Assembly: GCA_036971475.1 (NCBI GenBank)
Contig: JBAIZL010000005.1
Span: 161,830,386-161,894,385, forward strand
Direction: 5' to 3'
DNA length: 64,000 nucleotides
DNA from: Prosapia bicincta
Taxonomy: Eukaryota > Arthropoda > Insecta > Hemiptera > Cercopidae
Below, in pieces: positions 47,467 to 59,034 of the stretch. Each line of letters opens with the position of its first letter. Positions within the stretch are counted from its first letter, which is position 1. The position numbers were made by a program, and so were the translations under genes. The notes below the pieces were generated by a model that worked only from the letters and a program-made list of their open reading frames with translations, searched no databases and had not been told where the DNA came from.

Positions 47467-47596
47467 TTAAATAAAATGTTATTTGTGGTTTAGAGGTTTT
47501 ATTTATTTAAAAATAAAAGTGAATTATATTAAATTAAATTTGTATTAAAAAATAAAATTAGTATACAACAGTTTAAAATTTGTTTCAATATGAATA

Positions 47597-47614
47597 GGGG
47601 CATTTTGCCCCTAG
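47597..47614 (+). repeat. Helitron-like 3' terminus, copy 1
   Basis: Hairpin GGGGC-atttt-GCCCC running directly into CTAG followed by T. It lies downstream of the helicase fragment, interrupted by the palindrome. Confidence 0.5.
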
Positions 47615-48039
47615 TTACTATATAATTTTGTAAGTCAAATTTCGAGAGAAAGATTGTAGCAGCTTAAAAGGTCATAAACAGCTGGGAGATGGCTTAAATT
47701 AAAGCTACTGACACGAAGGAGCGGAGAAAAATAAAGTTTTTTTTCAATTTACAACATTTAAAGGGTTTTGAGGAGTTTTAAGGTACCAAAAATCTCCTTA
47801 AGAAATACACTGCAACGAAAAACAGCTGAGTATGATTTATAAACAAATAATTATTTTAACAGTATGAAAGCAGGTTATCTGTATACATTGCAATGAAAAA
47901 CAGATGATTATGATTTGTAAACAGACAAATAATTTAACAGTATTAAAGGTTATGTGTATAGGTTTTTGTTAATAGCTTTTATAGTTTTTGTGCTTACATT
48001 ATTTATTTTATTGTGTAATTTTAATATGAACATAAGGGG

Positions 48040-48160
48040 AAGGTGGCCTTCAGAAACAATTGAGGCAGAAGAAAAATATGTTTTTACACATGGTCAACTT
48101 TATGTTGCACTAAGTCGAGTAAAATCTCAAGAAGGATTAAGATACATATTGAAAATATGA
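48040..48160 (+). pseudogene. Helitron helicase C-terminal fragment, copy 2
   Basis: Plus frame reads EKYVFTHGQLYVALSRVKSQ, then EGLRYILKI and a stop: the same segment as copy 1 with fewer changes. The downstream 100-170 bp also align with the sequence after copy 1, so this is a duplicated or second Helitron 3' half. Confidence 0.75.
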
Positions 48161-48310
48161 TTGGTAAAAAAAAATTAATTGGAAACGCATTAACAAAAAA
48201 TATAGTTTATAAGGAAATTTTGTTATGAAAAACTTGAATTACATTATATTTAATTTGTATTAAAAAATAAAATTATCATACAAAAGTTTAAATTTTTTTT
48301 CAATATGAAT

Positions 48311-48328
48311 AGGGGCACTTGCCCCTAG
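48311..48328 (+). repeat. Helitron-like 3' terminus, copy 2
   Basis: Hairpin GGGGC-actt-GCCCC overlapping a terminal CTAG followed by T, matching the copy 1 terminus. Confidence 0.5.
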
Positions 48329-48334
48329 TAATTA

Positions 48335-48950
48335 CTACAATTTTGTGGCATGATTTATTGGATTATTTACTTTTATTTATTTTTTTTTTTAATTAAAAGC
48401 AACGTGTTTAATTACTATTACAATTAGTTATTCATCGTGTAAATAGAATATACATTAATTATTAATAACGTGTAAATAGAGGTTTGTACATTTACAACTT
48501 GAAGATATAGTACTATTCTAATCTGTTTCCAGATATGACTAGATATAGTCTTGTATTTAGGAATTTTTCTCACCACTCATATCAATCCATTCATATCATA
48601 GTACTATTCATATATCAATTAAGATATATATATATTTATATCATCTAGTAAATATATATTTTTTTTAATTATGGAGTTACATAGTTCTTATATTTCTCAA
48701 ATGTACAGCACATTTTGTAATTTACAATTGATCAGAAAAATTTCTCTTCAACACAATATTGAACTTAGTTCAAATAATAATTGGGGAATAATTTTGTAGA
48801 GGTTTGTTTAATATGTATTATTTTATATAAAATGTATAATAATTACAGTTAAATACGTTTGAGAAAAAATCACATACCATTACATTTTGTTTATTTTAAT
48901 GATTAAAATACTAGATCAAACAACTAGGAAATAAAGTCATTGTTAAATTT
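48335..48950. other. Intron of the DCAF8-like gene
   Basis: AT-rich, no feature recognised. Confidence 0.5.
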
Positions 48951-48954
48951 TTAC

Positions 48955-49080
48955 CGTATTCCTTGGCCGCCGTCTGTCAAACCGATGAATCTGTCTCCAT
49001 AACCATCGCATCTGCCCATCAAAAGGATTTGCCTGGCGCCTAAGGTTTTCTGAACGATTTTCCTGGTTCAATACCACAGT
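48955..49080 (-). CDS. DCAF8: DCAF8-like protein, penultimate exon
   Basis: A 126-bp exon bounded by acceptor 'gttaaag' and donor ACG|gtaaaa, both phase 0. It encodes TVVLNQENRSENLRRQANPF, then DGQMRWLWRQIHRFDRRRPR and NT. Joined to the upstream exon, the spacing from GLK to the FD pair is the same as in vertebrate DCAF8 (NP-F-D followed by a conserved M-W pair and an Arg-rich stretch). This is the segment just after the last WD repeat. Both neighbouring introns are over 5 kb. Confidence 0.82.
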
Positions 49081-49084
49081 CTTT

Positions 49085-49660
49085 AACATAAACAACCATA
49101 AATTAAATACTTTTTTAATATTCATCACCTTCCTAGAAATTTTATGCATGATGTATAAATTTATTTTTATTCTCCAGCATATTTTTTATTTTTTCAATGG
49201 CAAGTTCTCATTATCTTCATTCTATCAAATAGGTTTTAAATTACTTTCTATAAGCTTATTAAGGTGATAATAAGCTTATTTAATTCTCTCTTTTAATGCT
49301 CAAGGATTAAAAATGAATGAAAAGAATAAAATAAACAAGCAAATTGGATTAACGGTGTCGAATCTTGCTTCACAAACGGACAATGCAAAAAAATGCGAAA
49401 AGAAACTACAACACCATCCAAGCAACGAAAAAAGAAAGCCTATAAATATTAACAAACAAAAATAAAAGTACAACATCATACATAGAAGGGAAAATGAAAA
49501 ATTGCAAGGAAATTCGCTTCCTACTTTGCCACTTAATACTGTTATTTTGATGTCAAAATACATATGTTGTATATACATATTTATATTAGTTCTAATTATA
49601 AAATAAAAAGAAACTCAAATAAAGTTTTTCTTTATAGACTTAAGTAGAAATTGAATTTTT
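49085..49660. other. Intron of the DCAF8-like gene
   Basis: AT-rich, no feature recognised. Confidence 0.5.
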
Positions 49661-49741
49661 TGTCGTAGTTCTGGCGCAGTGAGGGTCGACCTTTGCGTAT
49701 ACGTTGTTTGCGTGCCTGTGACACTTGTGAAAACGCTGAAA

Positions 49742-50725
49742 ATGGATCACTCGATAGAACAGCGGTGTGCAATCAAATTTTGCTTTCGCTTGGGCAAAGC
49801 TGCTTCGGAAACTTTTGCTATGATTACGGAGGCCTACAAAGAAGATGCCCTATCAAGAGCTCAAGTGTTCCGGTGGTTTAATGAATTTAAAAACGGGAGG
49901 GAATCCGTTGAAGACCTGGAACGATCTGGACGCCCTTCAACGAGTCGTGTGGATGAAACGATGGCCAAAGTTAAAGAAGTCCTGGACTCCGACCGTCGTT
50001 TAAGTCTCACAATGATCGCCGATGAAGTATCTGTTACACAAGATTTGATGATGAGGAAAATTTGCGCAAAATTTGTTCCCCGAGTGCTCACCGCCGAAAC
50101 AGAAGCATTGACGAGTGAACGTTTGCCGTGAGATGTTGAATGAATTGGAAAATAATCCAGACTTTTTAGACAACGTAGAAACAGGCGACGAATCGTGGAC
50201 ATTCCAGTAAGACCCAGAGACGAAGCCCAGAGCTTGGAGTGGCACACATCGGCATTCCCGCGGCCAAAGAAATTAAGAATGTCAAAATCCCGCGTCAAGA
50301 CAATGCTCATTGCGTTTTTCGAGAAGCGGAGGTTAATTCACAAAGAGTTTCTCCCTCAGGGAAAAACTGTTAATGCCGAATTGTACAAAGAAGTCCTTCA
50401 GCGATTGCACAGAGCCGTCAAACGGAAGCGACAGGACATTGCTCAACGCTGGCGTCTCCACCATGACAACACTCCGGCGCACACAGCATTCCTCATGACC
50501 TCCTATTTGACCCGAATTGGAGTTAAACTGCTGCCACAGCCACTGTACAGCCCTGACATGAGTCCTCCTGATTTCTTCCTATTCCCGAAGGTAAAAAGAT
50601 GCCTGAAGGGTCGTCGTTTTGACGATATTCCGGACATCCAACATGCTGTCATGAAGGCACTAACAGGGATAACTCCAGTGGACTACAGTGGGGCCTATGA
50701 AGCTTGGAAAACGGGCTGGGCATAA
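49742..50725 (+). pseudogene. Mariner 3 transposase, frameshifted, 3'-truncated
   Basis: Starts MDHSIEQRCAIKFCFRLGKA and contains LSRAQVFRWFNEFKNGRESV and RSGRPSTSR, a mariner subfamily widespread in arthropods. A short internal deletion removes the second helix-turn-helix end around 50035. Between about 50110 and 50225 the frame is displaced: TGDESW (first Asp) lies in the alternate frame. It then returns with LHHDNTPAHT and MSPPDFFLFP (second and third Asp, D34D). The C-terminus stops at AYEAWKTGWA near 50725 against the hAT relic. No terminal repeats were found. It is older than mariners 1 and 2. Confidence 0.88.
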
Positions 50726-50972
50726 GGTTTCAGGTTTGGGAAATTTGATTTTGACAGAACCTTGTTGAACTCAATTTTAGAAATGTTGAGAAATAATTGG
50801 TTCAATTCAGTGTTACATTGCAACTCAATTACTTTGAGCTGTAATTCTGGTTTGCCTGATTCACAATCCACATTAAATGGCATGCTAAAAAATGTCCAGG
50901 TCCTGGTCAATAACTTGGAAGTGTTGGAATATTCGTTCAAATTCAATTCATTTTATGCTTTTCTCATAGCTC
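50726..50972 (-). pseudogene. hAT-family (GTF2IRD2-like) relic, C-terminal part
   Basis: Minus frame reads FNVDCESGKPELQLKVIELQ, then CNTELNQLF and FPNLKPYAQPVF. This is the region just before the hAT dimerisation domain in proteins annotated as general transcription factor II-I repeat domain-containing protein 2-like (usual 'ELIELQCDSELK'). It is separated from the upstream part by the piggyBac-type insertion and cut by mariner 3 on the other side. Confidence 0.7.
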
Positions 50973-50976
50973 TTAA

Positions 50977-51651
50977 CCCTTAGCACGCTGGACATATAAA
51001 GGGCAACTAAAAGATTACGTGCTATTAGGTGAAAAAAACTTTTTTGCGAAATGTTCAAAGTTCTATTTAGTTCTGAATTCCTAAAGATGTATTTGAACAA
51101 ACAAACAAAATTATAAACTAGTTATTTTTATAATATTGTATATTTTTACACATTAATCATTGAAAATTTACTTACAGGTGTAAACATATTTAGCTAATTC
51201 AAGATATCAATAAATCCATTTAAAATAAAATTAAAGTAACTAAAATTATTATTCACGAAATCATAAACAATAAATTATTCTTAGAGTACAAACAAAGGTC
51301 ACTCACATAAACAGTAAACAACTATAGCAATCACTATGTGAACACAAAATACGACACAGGTGGCAGACGCTGCGTCCTGCCGAGAATTCCCGTTATACGC
51401 GCATGCATGGACCACGTGATCGCGTCTGGTGGCTTAAACAACAGAATGTGGATCGGTAGCACGTGGCCCAGAACAATCAACATATCTGAGGAGTTTATTT
51501 ACACCCAACAAACATTGTCACACATTGTAATGGACTCTAAACAAACAACTAGGACTTCCATACACAAAATATTGTTATTACGTGATTTCCCATAATACAT
51601 GCTAGCAGAGTTTCAGCCTTATGAGAAATCACGGTATATGCGTGCAAAGGG
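50977..51651. mobile_element. piggyBac-type non-autonomous element
   Basis: 675 bp flanked by TTAA on both sides (50973-50976 and 51652-51655). Ends CCCTTAGCACGC and, inverted, CCCTTTGCACGC. The TTAA duplication and CCC(T)-starting inverted ends are diagnostic of the piggyBac superfamily. No transposase is encoded. It interrupts the GTF2IRD2-like hAT relic, so the surrounding coding flanks confirm the boundaries. Confidence 0.85.
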
Positions 51652-51655
51652 TTAA

Positions 51656-52935
51656 GTTTGTCTTCCAAAACTGCAATAGTTTTTAGTCTTGGAAAATTAG
51701 TAAAGCCTTTTTTGAGTTATTTGGAAATTAGATTCAATTGAATTTTGAAACCCCTGATATGAACCCAAATATCATGGATTAATTGGTTTTTTCCCTGAAG
51801 TTTAACGTTCAATTTATTGTTGTGTCTGAGATGATCTGTAAAAAAGTAAAGTCTGAAAGCCGTACAATATTTTTCAAATGTTCACACTTGTCCATTCCTT
51901 TTTCTTCCATGAAGGATTATTTCGTCTTTTAGATCCCAAACTTGTTCAAAAACTCGTCCTGCACTGAGTCATTTAGTGTAGTAAAGAGCATCAGAATATT
52001 CAGACTGCAATGAGTCAAGAAATTCTCAAAATTGTCTATCACCGAGTGCTCATGAACAAATGCTACTAACAACCTTAGTAATAACATCAAGCTTATGTTT
52101 CTGGTCTACAGCAGATTTACACAGAGCTTCTTGGTGAATGACACAATGAAGAAACACAACTTCATTCTGAGAAAATGATTCCTTTAATATGCCTACACCA
52201 GATTTCGTCCCTGTCATATTCGGTATTCCATCTGTAGTACTGTAACAAATATTGGTCAAAGGTACTTTCAAAGACAATATAGTTTGTTGAAAACTCTTGG
52301 AAAAAGGCTGATCCTTTTGTTGTTATTGAACACAAGCAAGCTAATTCTTCAGTAACACAAAAGTTGTCATCAATACGTCTCATAATTGTTATAACTTACT
52401 GAGCTGTGTAGTTATGCTCATAGTTTCCTCCAATGCAAAAAAAAAGAATTTAAAATCGCTTATCTTTGACTCCAGTTGTAAGACACACTGCTTATCAATT
52501 CTTTTTTATAAATTCTTTTTTTTTCAGGTCAAAAAATGTCACATACTTACTGGAGCATAGATGTTTTTACAAATTCGTCATCTGAAATTGCTTTACTTTC
52601 TGCAATATTGTATGCTACAACAAAACTGGTATGTGTAGCTTTAGCGTTTGAGAAGAACTTTTGTTTTTTTAAAATATTTTGCTGATCTGCGAGTTTTTTA
52701 TATTGAACTCCTTCTTTTTGCTTCCGTTCCTCTTCAGTCATAGTTTCATAAATGGTGTTGTCATGTTTTGTCATGAAGTGACAAGAGAGGTTGAATTCCT
52801 TAAATACGGCTACAGCTTCATTACAAATTAATTATACAAGTTTATCCCTAATAGACATGCAAAATTATTTCCAAGTGCACTCAGCTTTAAAAAATACATT
52901 CTGAATCAACTTTACATTTTTTACTTGCCATTGTA
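51656..52935 (-). pseudogene. hAT-family (GTF2IRD2-like) relic, N-terminal and central parts
   Basis: In minus order: CLICNEAVAVFKEFNLSCHF and MTKHDN (a BED-like zinc finger), TSFVVAYNIAESKAISDDEF, MRRIDDNFCVTEELACLCSI, STTDGIPNMTGTKSGV, VVFLHCVIHQEALCKSAV, SLQSEYSDALYY, LNVKLQGKNQLIHDI. This order is that of GTF2IRD2-like hAT-derived proteins. Several frameshifts and stops make it non-functional. It lies in the same orientation as the DCAF8-like gene, inside its intron. Confidence 0.8.
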
Positions 52936-52939
52936 AATG

Positions 52940-54270
52940 TCAAAAAACACTATCAACAAAGCAAAACTATAGAAATAAAAGCCTGACACACAGCCGCAGA
53001 GGTGACTTGGCACCGACCTTATAACTATTTGGATTACTGACCTTGAAGACAGCACCTGGTAAGGCCCGATTGCAGCACCATGCTACCGATCTGGAGACAA
53101 CTACTATACTACAACGCCTAGGCAAGGTTGTGTGGATACTCAGTTAATAGGTACGATAATACCATACTTAGAACGTAATAAGAAGGAAACCGCTATTATA
53201 TTACATAAATAACATGTTGCATAAATAATATTACAAAAACATGTTACGGGCCGAATCGACTAGCCTGAAAGCCCACACTTGGCCCACGGGCCATATTTTG
53301 CCCATCATTAATACACAGTATGACTTACTTTATTAAAACATAACGACTTAAAATAAAACTATCCATAAAACTTTAATTTTTACTCTAGTTGTATTTATTT
53401 AAAATATGTATTTTATTGAAATAAACTAAATTATTTCTTCAATAAGTCACTGCGCCAGACATAATCAAATTTACTTAGTTTGTACACTTTTTATTTTTTA
53501 TTTATTATTTTCTTTAATTTGACCTTAAGTTGAACTTGTTTTACTCTACAAATAATTCTAATAGTTTTTTTTTCATTTAAAAAGAGTAATAACTTTAAAT
53601 AATATAAAATTAATACCTAGAAAAACTCAGCCACTGAAGAAAAACTTTAAAGAATACACTACCCTTAAAAAAAGGGATTTTTCAATTCTGTATCTTTCTA
53701 GTAGTCTCACTTCATGATATCCTTCACGCAATCTCTTCAGTTTTGAACATAGTCACAGGTAATTAGCAAAATCTTTCCCCCTTCACAAAATTCAACTGCT
53801 TGAGTTGAATAAAACATAATTATTTCAAGATATATCAGCAAATAATTAAAACCTATGCTAAATCAAAACTCTTTTATAGTTAGTTCTACAATTATTCTTT
53901 TAGGTTTATATTTGTTTCTTTGCCAAGTATGTCTGAATTTAAATTAATGTCCAATGTTTTAAACAGAAAAACCTTCAAAAACATTGTATGTCTTTTCTTC
54001 ATAGGTTTTTTTAACAAATTAAGTAGTACCAAAGACCTTTCAATGAAAAACAAGGTACTTTTATTAATTAGTTAAACTCTATCTACTAAAGGAAGCTTGG
54101 ACTCAAAATAATTCTCTAAAAGTCTGTATAGTTTTTGTGTTTCTAAATCACTTTTACAAAATCCTGTTTACCTTTAAAAATGGTTACTTAATTTTCCTTT
54201 CTGTATGTTCATAGGTCATGAACATCACAAACAATTTTATATACCAAAGACTAAGATGAATTTTTTTTTC
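52940..54270. other. Intron of the DCAF8-like gene
   Basis: 52960-53330 is less AT-rich and unrecognised; the rest is AT-rich without features. Confidence 0.45.
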
Positions 54271-54276
54271 AATTAC

Positions 54277-54396
54277 CCGCTTCAGTCCTTCCATAGTAGG
54301 TTCCTCTTCACATGAAGGCACCCAAATCTTAATATCACTATCTAAGCCACTTGTAGCTATCACAGGAACTTGAGGGTGTGGCTCCAGACAGTTGAC
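54277..54396 (-). CDS. DCAF8: DCAF8-like protein, exon with last WD40 repeat
   Basis: A 120-bp, phase-0 exon with acceptor 'ttttttctaag' and donor CGG|gtaatt. It encodes [20 protein letters not shown], then [20 protein letters not shown]. This is almost the same as the vertebrate DCAF8 segment ([22 protein letters not shown]), including the WD-repeat 'DIKIW'. DCAF8 proteins bind DDB1 and present substrates to CUL4 ubiquitin ligases. The remaining upstream WD-repeat exons should lie beyond 64000 or be hidden between here and there; I did not recognise any in the window. Confidence 0.88.
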
Positions 54397-54399
54397 CTT

Positions 54400-54648
54400 A
54401 GAAAAAAGTAAAAGTTTGTTTATACTGTTCGTCTTGTTTGTATTCATTATTTTTTACAATGATTAAATTAATTATTTTAATAAAAATGTTATTTATATAT
54501 TTCTGTACATGCGCAATAACCAAACTCTGGATTTACTCGCTTTGAAATAATTACCCATTCAAATGTGTTTACCCATTCACATCAGTATATTAATAGGGGT
54601 ATTTGTGAAATAGAAACAGTGAAGACCTTACACCCATATGTTGTAGGT
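54400..54648. other. Intron of the DCAF8-like gene (inferred)
   Basis: AT-rich, no feature recognised. Confidence 0.4.
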
Positions 54649-54650
54649 AT

Positions 54651-55600
54651 TACTGTAGAACCTCGATATTTCGGACCTCTATATTCATGATTTCCAAATA
54701 ATCTTGACCAATTTTTGTCTGTGTGTATTTTTTCTAATGTTTTTTATGTTAATATTGTAATTATTGACATTAAAATATTAATTTTAGATATAATACTGTA
54801 TGTTTTTTTAGCCTTACAGTACACTATATACTGTAAAAGTACTTATTTTTTTACATTGTAATTGTGGCTAGCCACTATTCACGAATTGAACCATAAAATG
54901 TGATGCACTGCAGTATCGAGATGGGTGTGTTGAAACAACGGCCACCTGTCTACTTGCATGCCAAGGTGATGAGTCATTTACGCAAACGACTCTTACTTAC
55001 ACAAAATTGTTAAAGATGAGAAACGTGGAGTTGTAGAAATCTTTAAATCATTCAATGGTAAAACCGTCATTTATATGATAACCGAAGCATGGAACCAAGT
55101 TGCTCGAGCTACTCTCATATCTTGGAAAAAACTATGGGCCGGAGTATGTGGTTTTTCAGAAAACTGAGATGAAGAAGAACGAATAAAAGCCGAGGTAGTA
55201 AACAACAAAGGCCGGCCCAAACAGACCCTGGACCTGTTAAAAACCACTGTCAGGTGTTCCAATGTTGACTTTGCAGACATTGGTTACTGGCTAGAAACAA
55301 ACAAGGTTGTAGGTTACAAAGCACTATGTGATGAAAAAATCATAGCTGCCGTGACCAAGACAAAATGACGATACAGACAATGACAGGGGCATTCAACCAA
55401 ATATTTTGAGTCACACAAAAGCAGTATCCCACTTAGATGACCTAGTGGTTTTTTTTTGATGTCAGGAGGAAAAGACCTCAACTGAGCTCCTAATGTTGAA
55501 GCAGATGCGTGATAGGGCTGCTTGCAAGTGCTACACAAAACTAACACAGCGGAACATCACTTCCTTATTTTCATGAAAGTAGATTATAGTGTTTTTTATT
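54651..55600 (+). mobile_element. Tigger/pogo element, internally deleted
   Basis: The left terminus at 54651 reads 'tactgtagaacctcgatatt' then 'tcggacctct', the classic pogo/Tigger inverted repeat, preceded by TA. A coding remnant follows at 54990-55555. The right terminus is not seen, apparently because the LTR retrotransposon begins at 55621. Confidence 0.75.
54990..55555 (+). pseudogene. Tigger transposase C-terminal remnant
   Basis: Plus-strand segments, with frame changes: MSHLRKRLLLTQ (after the last catalytic Asp), GKTVIYMITEAWNQV and LISWKKLW (usual DAIYMIAEAWESVK..LRRSWRKL), DFADIGYWLETN with DEKIIAAV, and finally KQMRDRAACKCYTKLTQRNI (usual LRRMRD.AA.KR..LKQ.KI). The order matches the C-terminal third of Tigger transposases. 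The catalytic core itself is missing. Confidence 0.7.
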
Positions 55601-55620
55601 TTTTAAGTGTAAATACGTAC

Positions 55621-58600
55621 TGTGACGGGCAGAACCCTGCCACAATTGCCACCAAGAGGGAAAATAGTTAAAAGTAAAGTCAGGTTAAATTTTTTTGTTA
55701 TGACATTAAGCCAAGCCATTGAGAAAGGGGTTAAAAATTTAAAGTAACTTATACTGGGTCATTTGCAAGGGGGAAATTGTCAAATTCGGCCTAAAATTAC
55801 AAACGACATTTCCATAGATGCAGAACAACAAATAAAGAACAATGACAAGAATAAGAAAAATTCGTTAGAAGCACGGGAAAAGAGTTATGCAGCCCGAAAT
55901 GAAAACAAGTAAATTAATTTCTTTTAGGATGTCATTTCCTTTCTCACGGTCTGGCAGTGATGACGACAGACGCGCGCATCTAGGTAGGCAAGTTGGAGAA
56001 ATATCGATTTTTGATTAGTCTGATCGAAACGCGGGAAAAATTGCTACAACAACGAGCCCAACGGTTAAAGAGGGGCAAAGCATTACTTGGCATCGAGAGA
56101 CGGCGTGAGAAGGTTGGTCAAGGGAGTTCGCGTGAGTAGTAGCCGCGAAGAAATGAACTTTTGTTTTAAGTGAATAACAACGATCAAAAACGATGGCAGG
56201 CTAGACGGTTGTGTTTCGCTGAAATGTAGGAAGTGCTGTTTCATAAATGGGGCCCTTTCGGATTAAGATCTATCCGAAAGCGGTGCTCATAACTAAGACC
56301 TAAAGGTGCTGCGTCGTAAGTCTTAAAGTGTTTCGGAATAATATATAAAAATGCAACTTTACTTGTGGTACGGATAGGAAAGTATGCAGTGTTTTAAATA
56401 GGGACAAAGTTTTTTAAGAGAAGAACAGTTTTAATTTTGAAATAGCAAAAGTAGAAAATTAACGATAAACTTTGTAAAAGCTTGTAGTGTTTTAAAAATG
56501 GTGTTTAGAACAGTGTTTCATTTAACTTGCAAATCAAAATTTAACCATCAAGTGCTTAATATCCACAAGATGCCCATGCAGAGGATGCGTAGACAGAGGA
56601 CGACACCGTGGGAACAGAACAGGAGCTGTATGCAGGGCTTTCGCCATTTCAAACAAAGGAACGAGGGTTTTCAACATGGCGGACTTCTCTTTTTATATTT
56701 TGGATGGAGCTATAAACGTCACTTGGAGCCGGCACGAAAGCAACCCCCCACTTCGATGTTCCATGGAAACACCTGAGGGAGAGGGAAGACTCTCAAGCCT
56801 TTGTCCAACGGAAAAATTAAGGTCAGATCTGTACAGTTTTCTTTTTGCAGATGGGAGTTTTTGTTTTGATAAAATTTTAAAAAGGGAAATTGTTCATTCT
56901 ATTAAATTCATTTAAAAATAGTAGATTCCAAATTGTTTAAATTAAAAGATAGGAGCTGATGGCTTTGTTTAAGGGTGGGGATAAAAGAAACAAAATGGCG
57001 CAAGACTCATGTTAGAGTATAGCATTTAAATTCTAAAAAGATATTTTAAAAATGTAATTTTGAAATAATAAATTCTTAAAGGGTTTAAACTTGAAATAAA
57101 TTGAATTGAAAGCAAATATGTTCAAACTTATTAACAAACAAACTTAGTAGAAAGAACAGAAAATAGAGTTAAAAAATAGTTGTATTTTAAAAGTGTAAAA
57201 ATCAAGTTCTATGTTTCAAGATGGCCGCCAGTAAGATTGTTTATTTACATCAGCTGACTGGAAGGTCAAGCGTTACTATGTAGCATTTGAAGAAATGAAA
57301 GGACTTTAAAAGAAATGTTTGTTTTTGTTAAAAGGAGTTGTTTAGTAAATGACAATTTTAAATAAATCGTTTTTGGTTTTAAATATAAATGTTTTTAATA
57401 AGAATTAAAATAATATTTTCTGTTTGTTTAAAAAAGGGTTATATCGAAAATTCAAATTTTTATAAAATAAATTTTTGGGTATAAATAATACAGATTGAAA
57501 TCAATGGTTGCTTTTTAAATTATATAGGTAAATTTATTAACAAATAAAAATAAATTACATTAATTTGAGATAAGAAATTTTGGTTTAAATTAAGAAAGGG
57601 TTGTAAGGAACAAATAATAAAGCAAATATGGAGATAATATAATTTTAAAATAAATTTTAAATTTTTTAAAGTTGAGATTTAGTAAAGAGAAAAATATAAC
57701 TATCAACTATGAGTGTTCATAGGATTAAGTGGGTCTAGTGATTGTTCATATAAATAATAGGTATTTTGGTTCATGTTTTAGATGTAAGGAATAATTTGTT
57801 TTGTTTTGGTATTAATTTATATATATATAAATAATAAGATGTTTTTTTTCTATTTCAAAAAAGAGATATATAAAAAAGTATAGCAAGTTTAAATTGAATA
57901 GTATGGTTTTGTTTTTATTAACTAAATTCATTGTTTGATAAATATTAATTAAAATTTTATGAAAATACAATTTTCCTTCAGAAATTGTGTTGTTTGCATT
58001 GTTGTATAGGTTAATTAAATGTCAATGCATTTTATTTCACAAAAGGAAAGGGATAAAAGATTCATTTTGTAAAAGGGTTAAATAAGGGGTTTTGTAAATG
58101 TGTTAAATGATTTTCAATAACTATAAAAATGTTTTATATCAGATTCAATCATATAATTAGCTGAAACTTTGGGTTTTAATTTTTCAAATAAATATGGGTT
58201 TTTCTTTTAGTAAATGAGTCAACATTGTTAAATATAAATATGAGTAATTAATTAATTAATTCAGATGACAAGCTTATAGCGTTAAATAGGTGCATTTGTA
58301 AGTTTATAACATGGATTCTATTTCAGAAGAGTTTGATAAATTTTAATTTATGAAAATAATATAATTTCAGGTGATTGTTAGAAACTAATTGGTAAAATAA
58401 TGTTAATATTCACAAGTCGTTGGAATGTACAAAAGGGTAAAACTTTCTCAGTTAGAAGAAGGGTTAAAATAAAGTTTTAAGATTTGTTTTTGATTTAAAG
58501 TAAAGGGTTAAATTGTTTAAAGATTAAATAATTTAAATTCAAAGATTTTGGTAAATGAGTTGGAGATATAGTTTAATCCTGTCGTTAGTTGTTTTGAGGT

Positions 58601-59034
58601 TTCTTTTTATGAAAATAGTTTTTAATTTTGTTATGTATAAATGTTTTAAATTGGAAGGGTTAAATTTAAATATATAATAAAAAATCAATTGGGAAAGGTT
58701 TTGCATTTTGCTATATTCTTGTTAACTGTGAACAAATTTCAAATTAATAATTAATTGGTAAATTTTTCTGATAAAATAATATAAGCAAGTAAGATGTTTT
58801 CAATGTTAAGTTGTTTTAAATTGATAGAGTTTTTCTGGGTAAAATGTAGTGCTTACTGTGCCATGCACATTCAAATAAATAAATGTAATTTTAAAAAATA
58901 AATATTTTTTTTTTACTAACTTGCAAACATATTGAGTTTTCATATAAACAAGTTTCTTACACTATCCTACAAAGATGGTTAATTCTCAGCAAGTTAGGTT
59001 TATTGTTTTAAGTCCAGGGATTTATCCACTGGCA
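55621..59034 (+). mobile_element. Candidate 5' LTR of a Ty3/gypsy element (unusually long)
   Basis: The proposed start is TGTGACGGGCAGAACCC, right after the Tigger remnant; the proposed end is ..cactggCA. The span is non-coding, with GC-richer ends and a very AT-rich middle. An LTR of about 3.4 kb would be long for an insect element, and the 3' copy is outside the window, so the boundaries are inference. Confidence 0.35.

Larger units (their letters stand above)
47270..47518. mobile_element. Palindromic element family 3, copy C, with 13-bp target duplication
   Basis: Bases 47299-47517 form a near-perfect 219-bp palindrome with arms of about 105 bp around 'tacaacttgta'. It is preceded by 29 bp of single-copy sequence (47270-47298). 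The insertion is flanked by identical 13-mers gtgaattatatta at 47257-47269 and 47519-47531. The paralogous locus near 48235-48260 has the same flanks and no insertion, giving an empty-site comparison. No coding. Each arm carries a hammerhead-like motif. Confidence 0.85.

Noticed and set aside
54184..54447. Treating the 87-residue minus frame as a self-contained gene
   Set aside because: Only 54277-54396 is exon; the ends of the frame translate intron.
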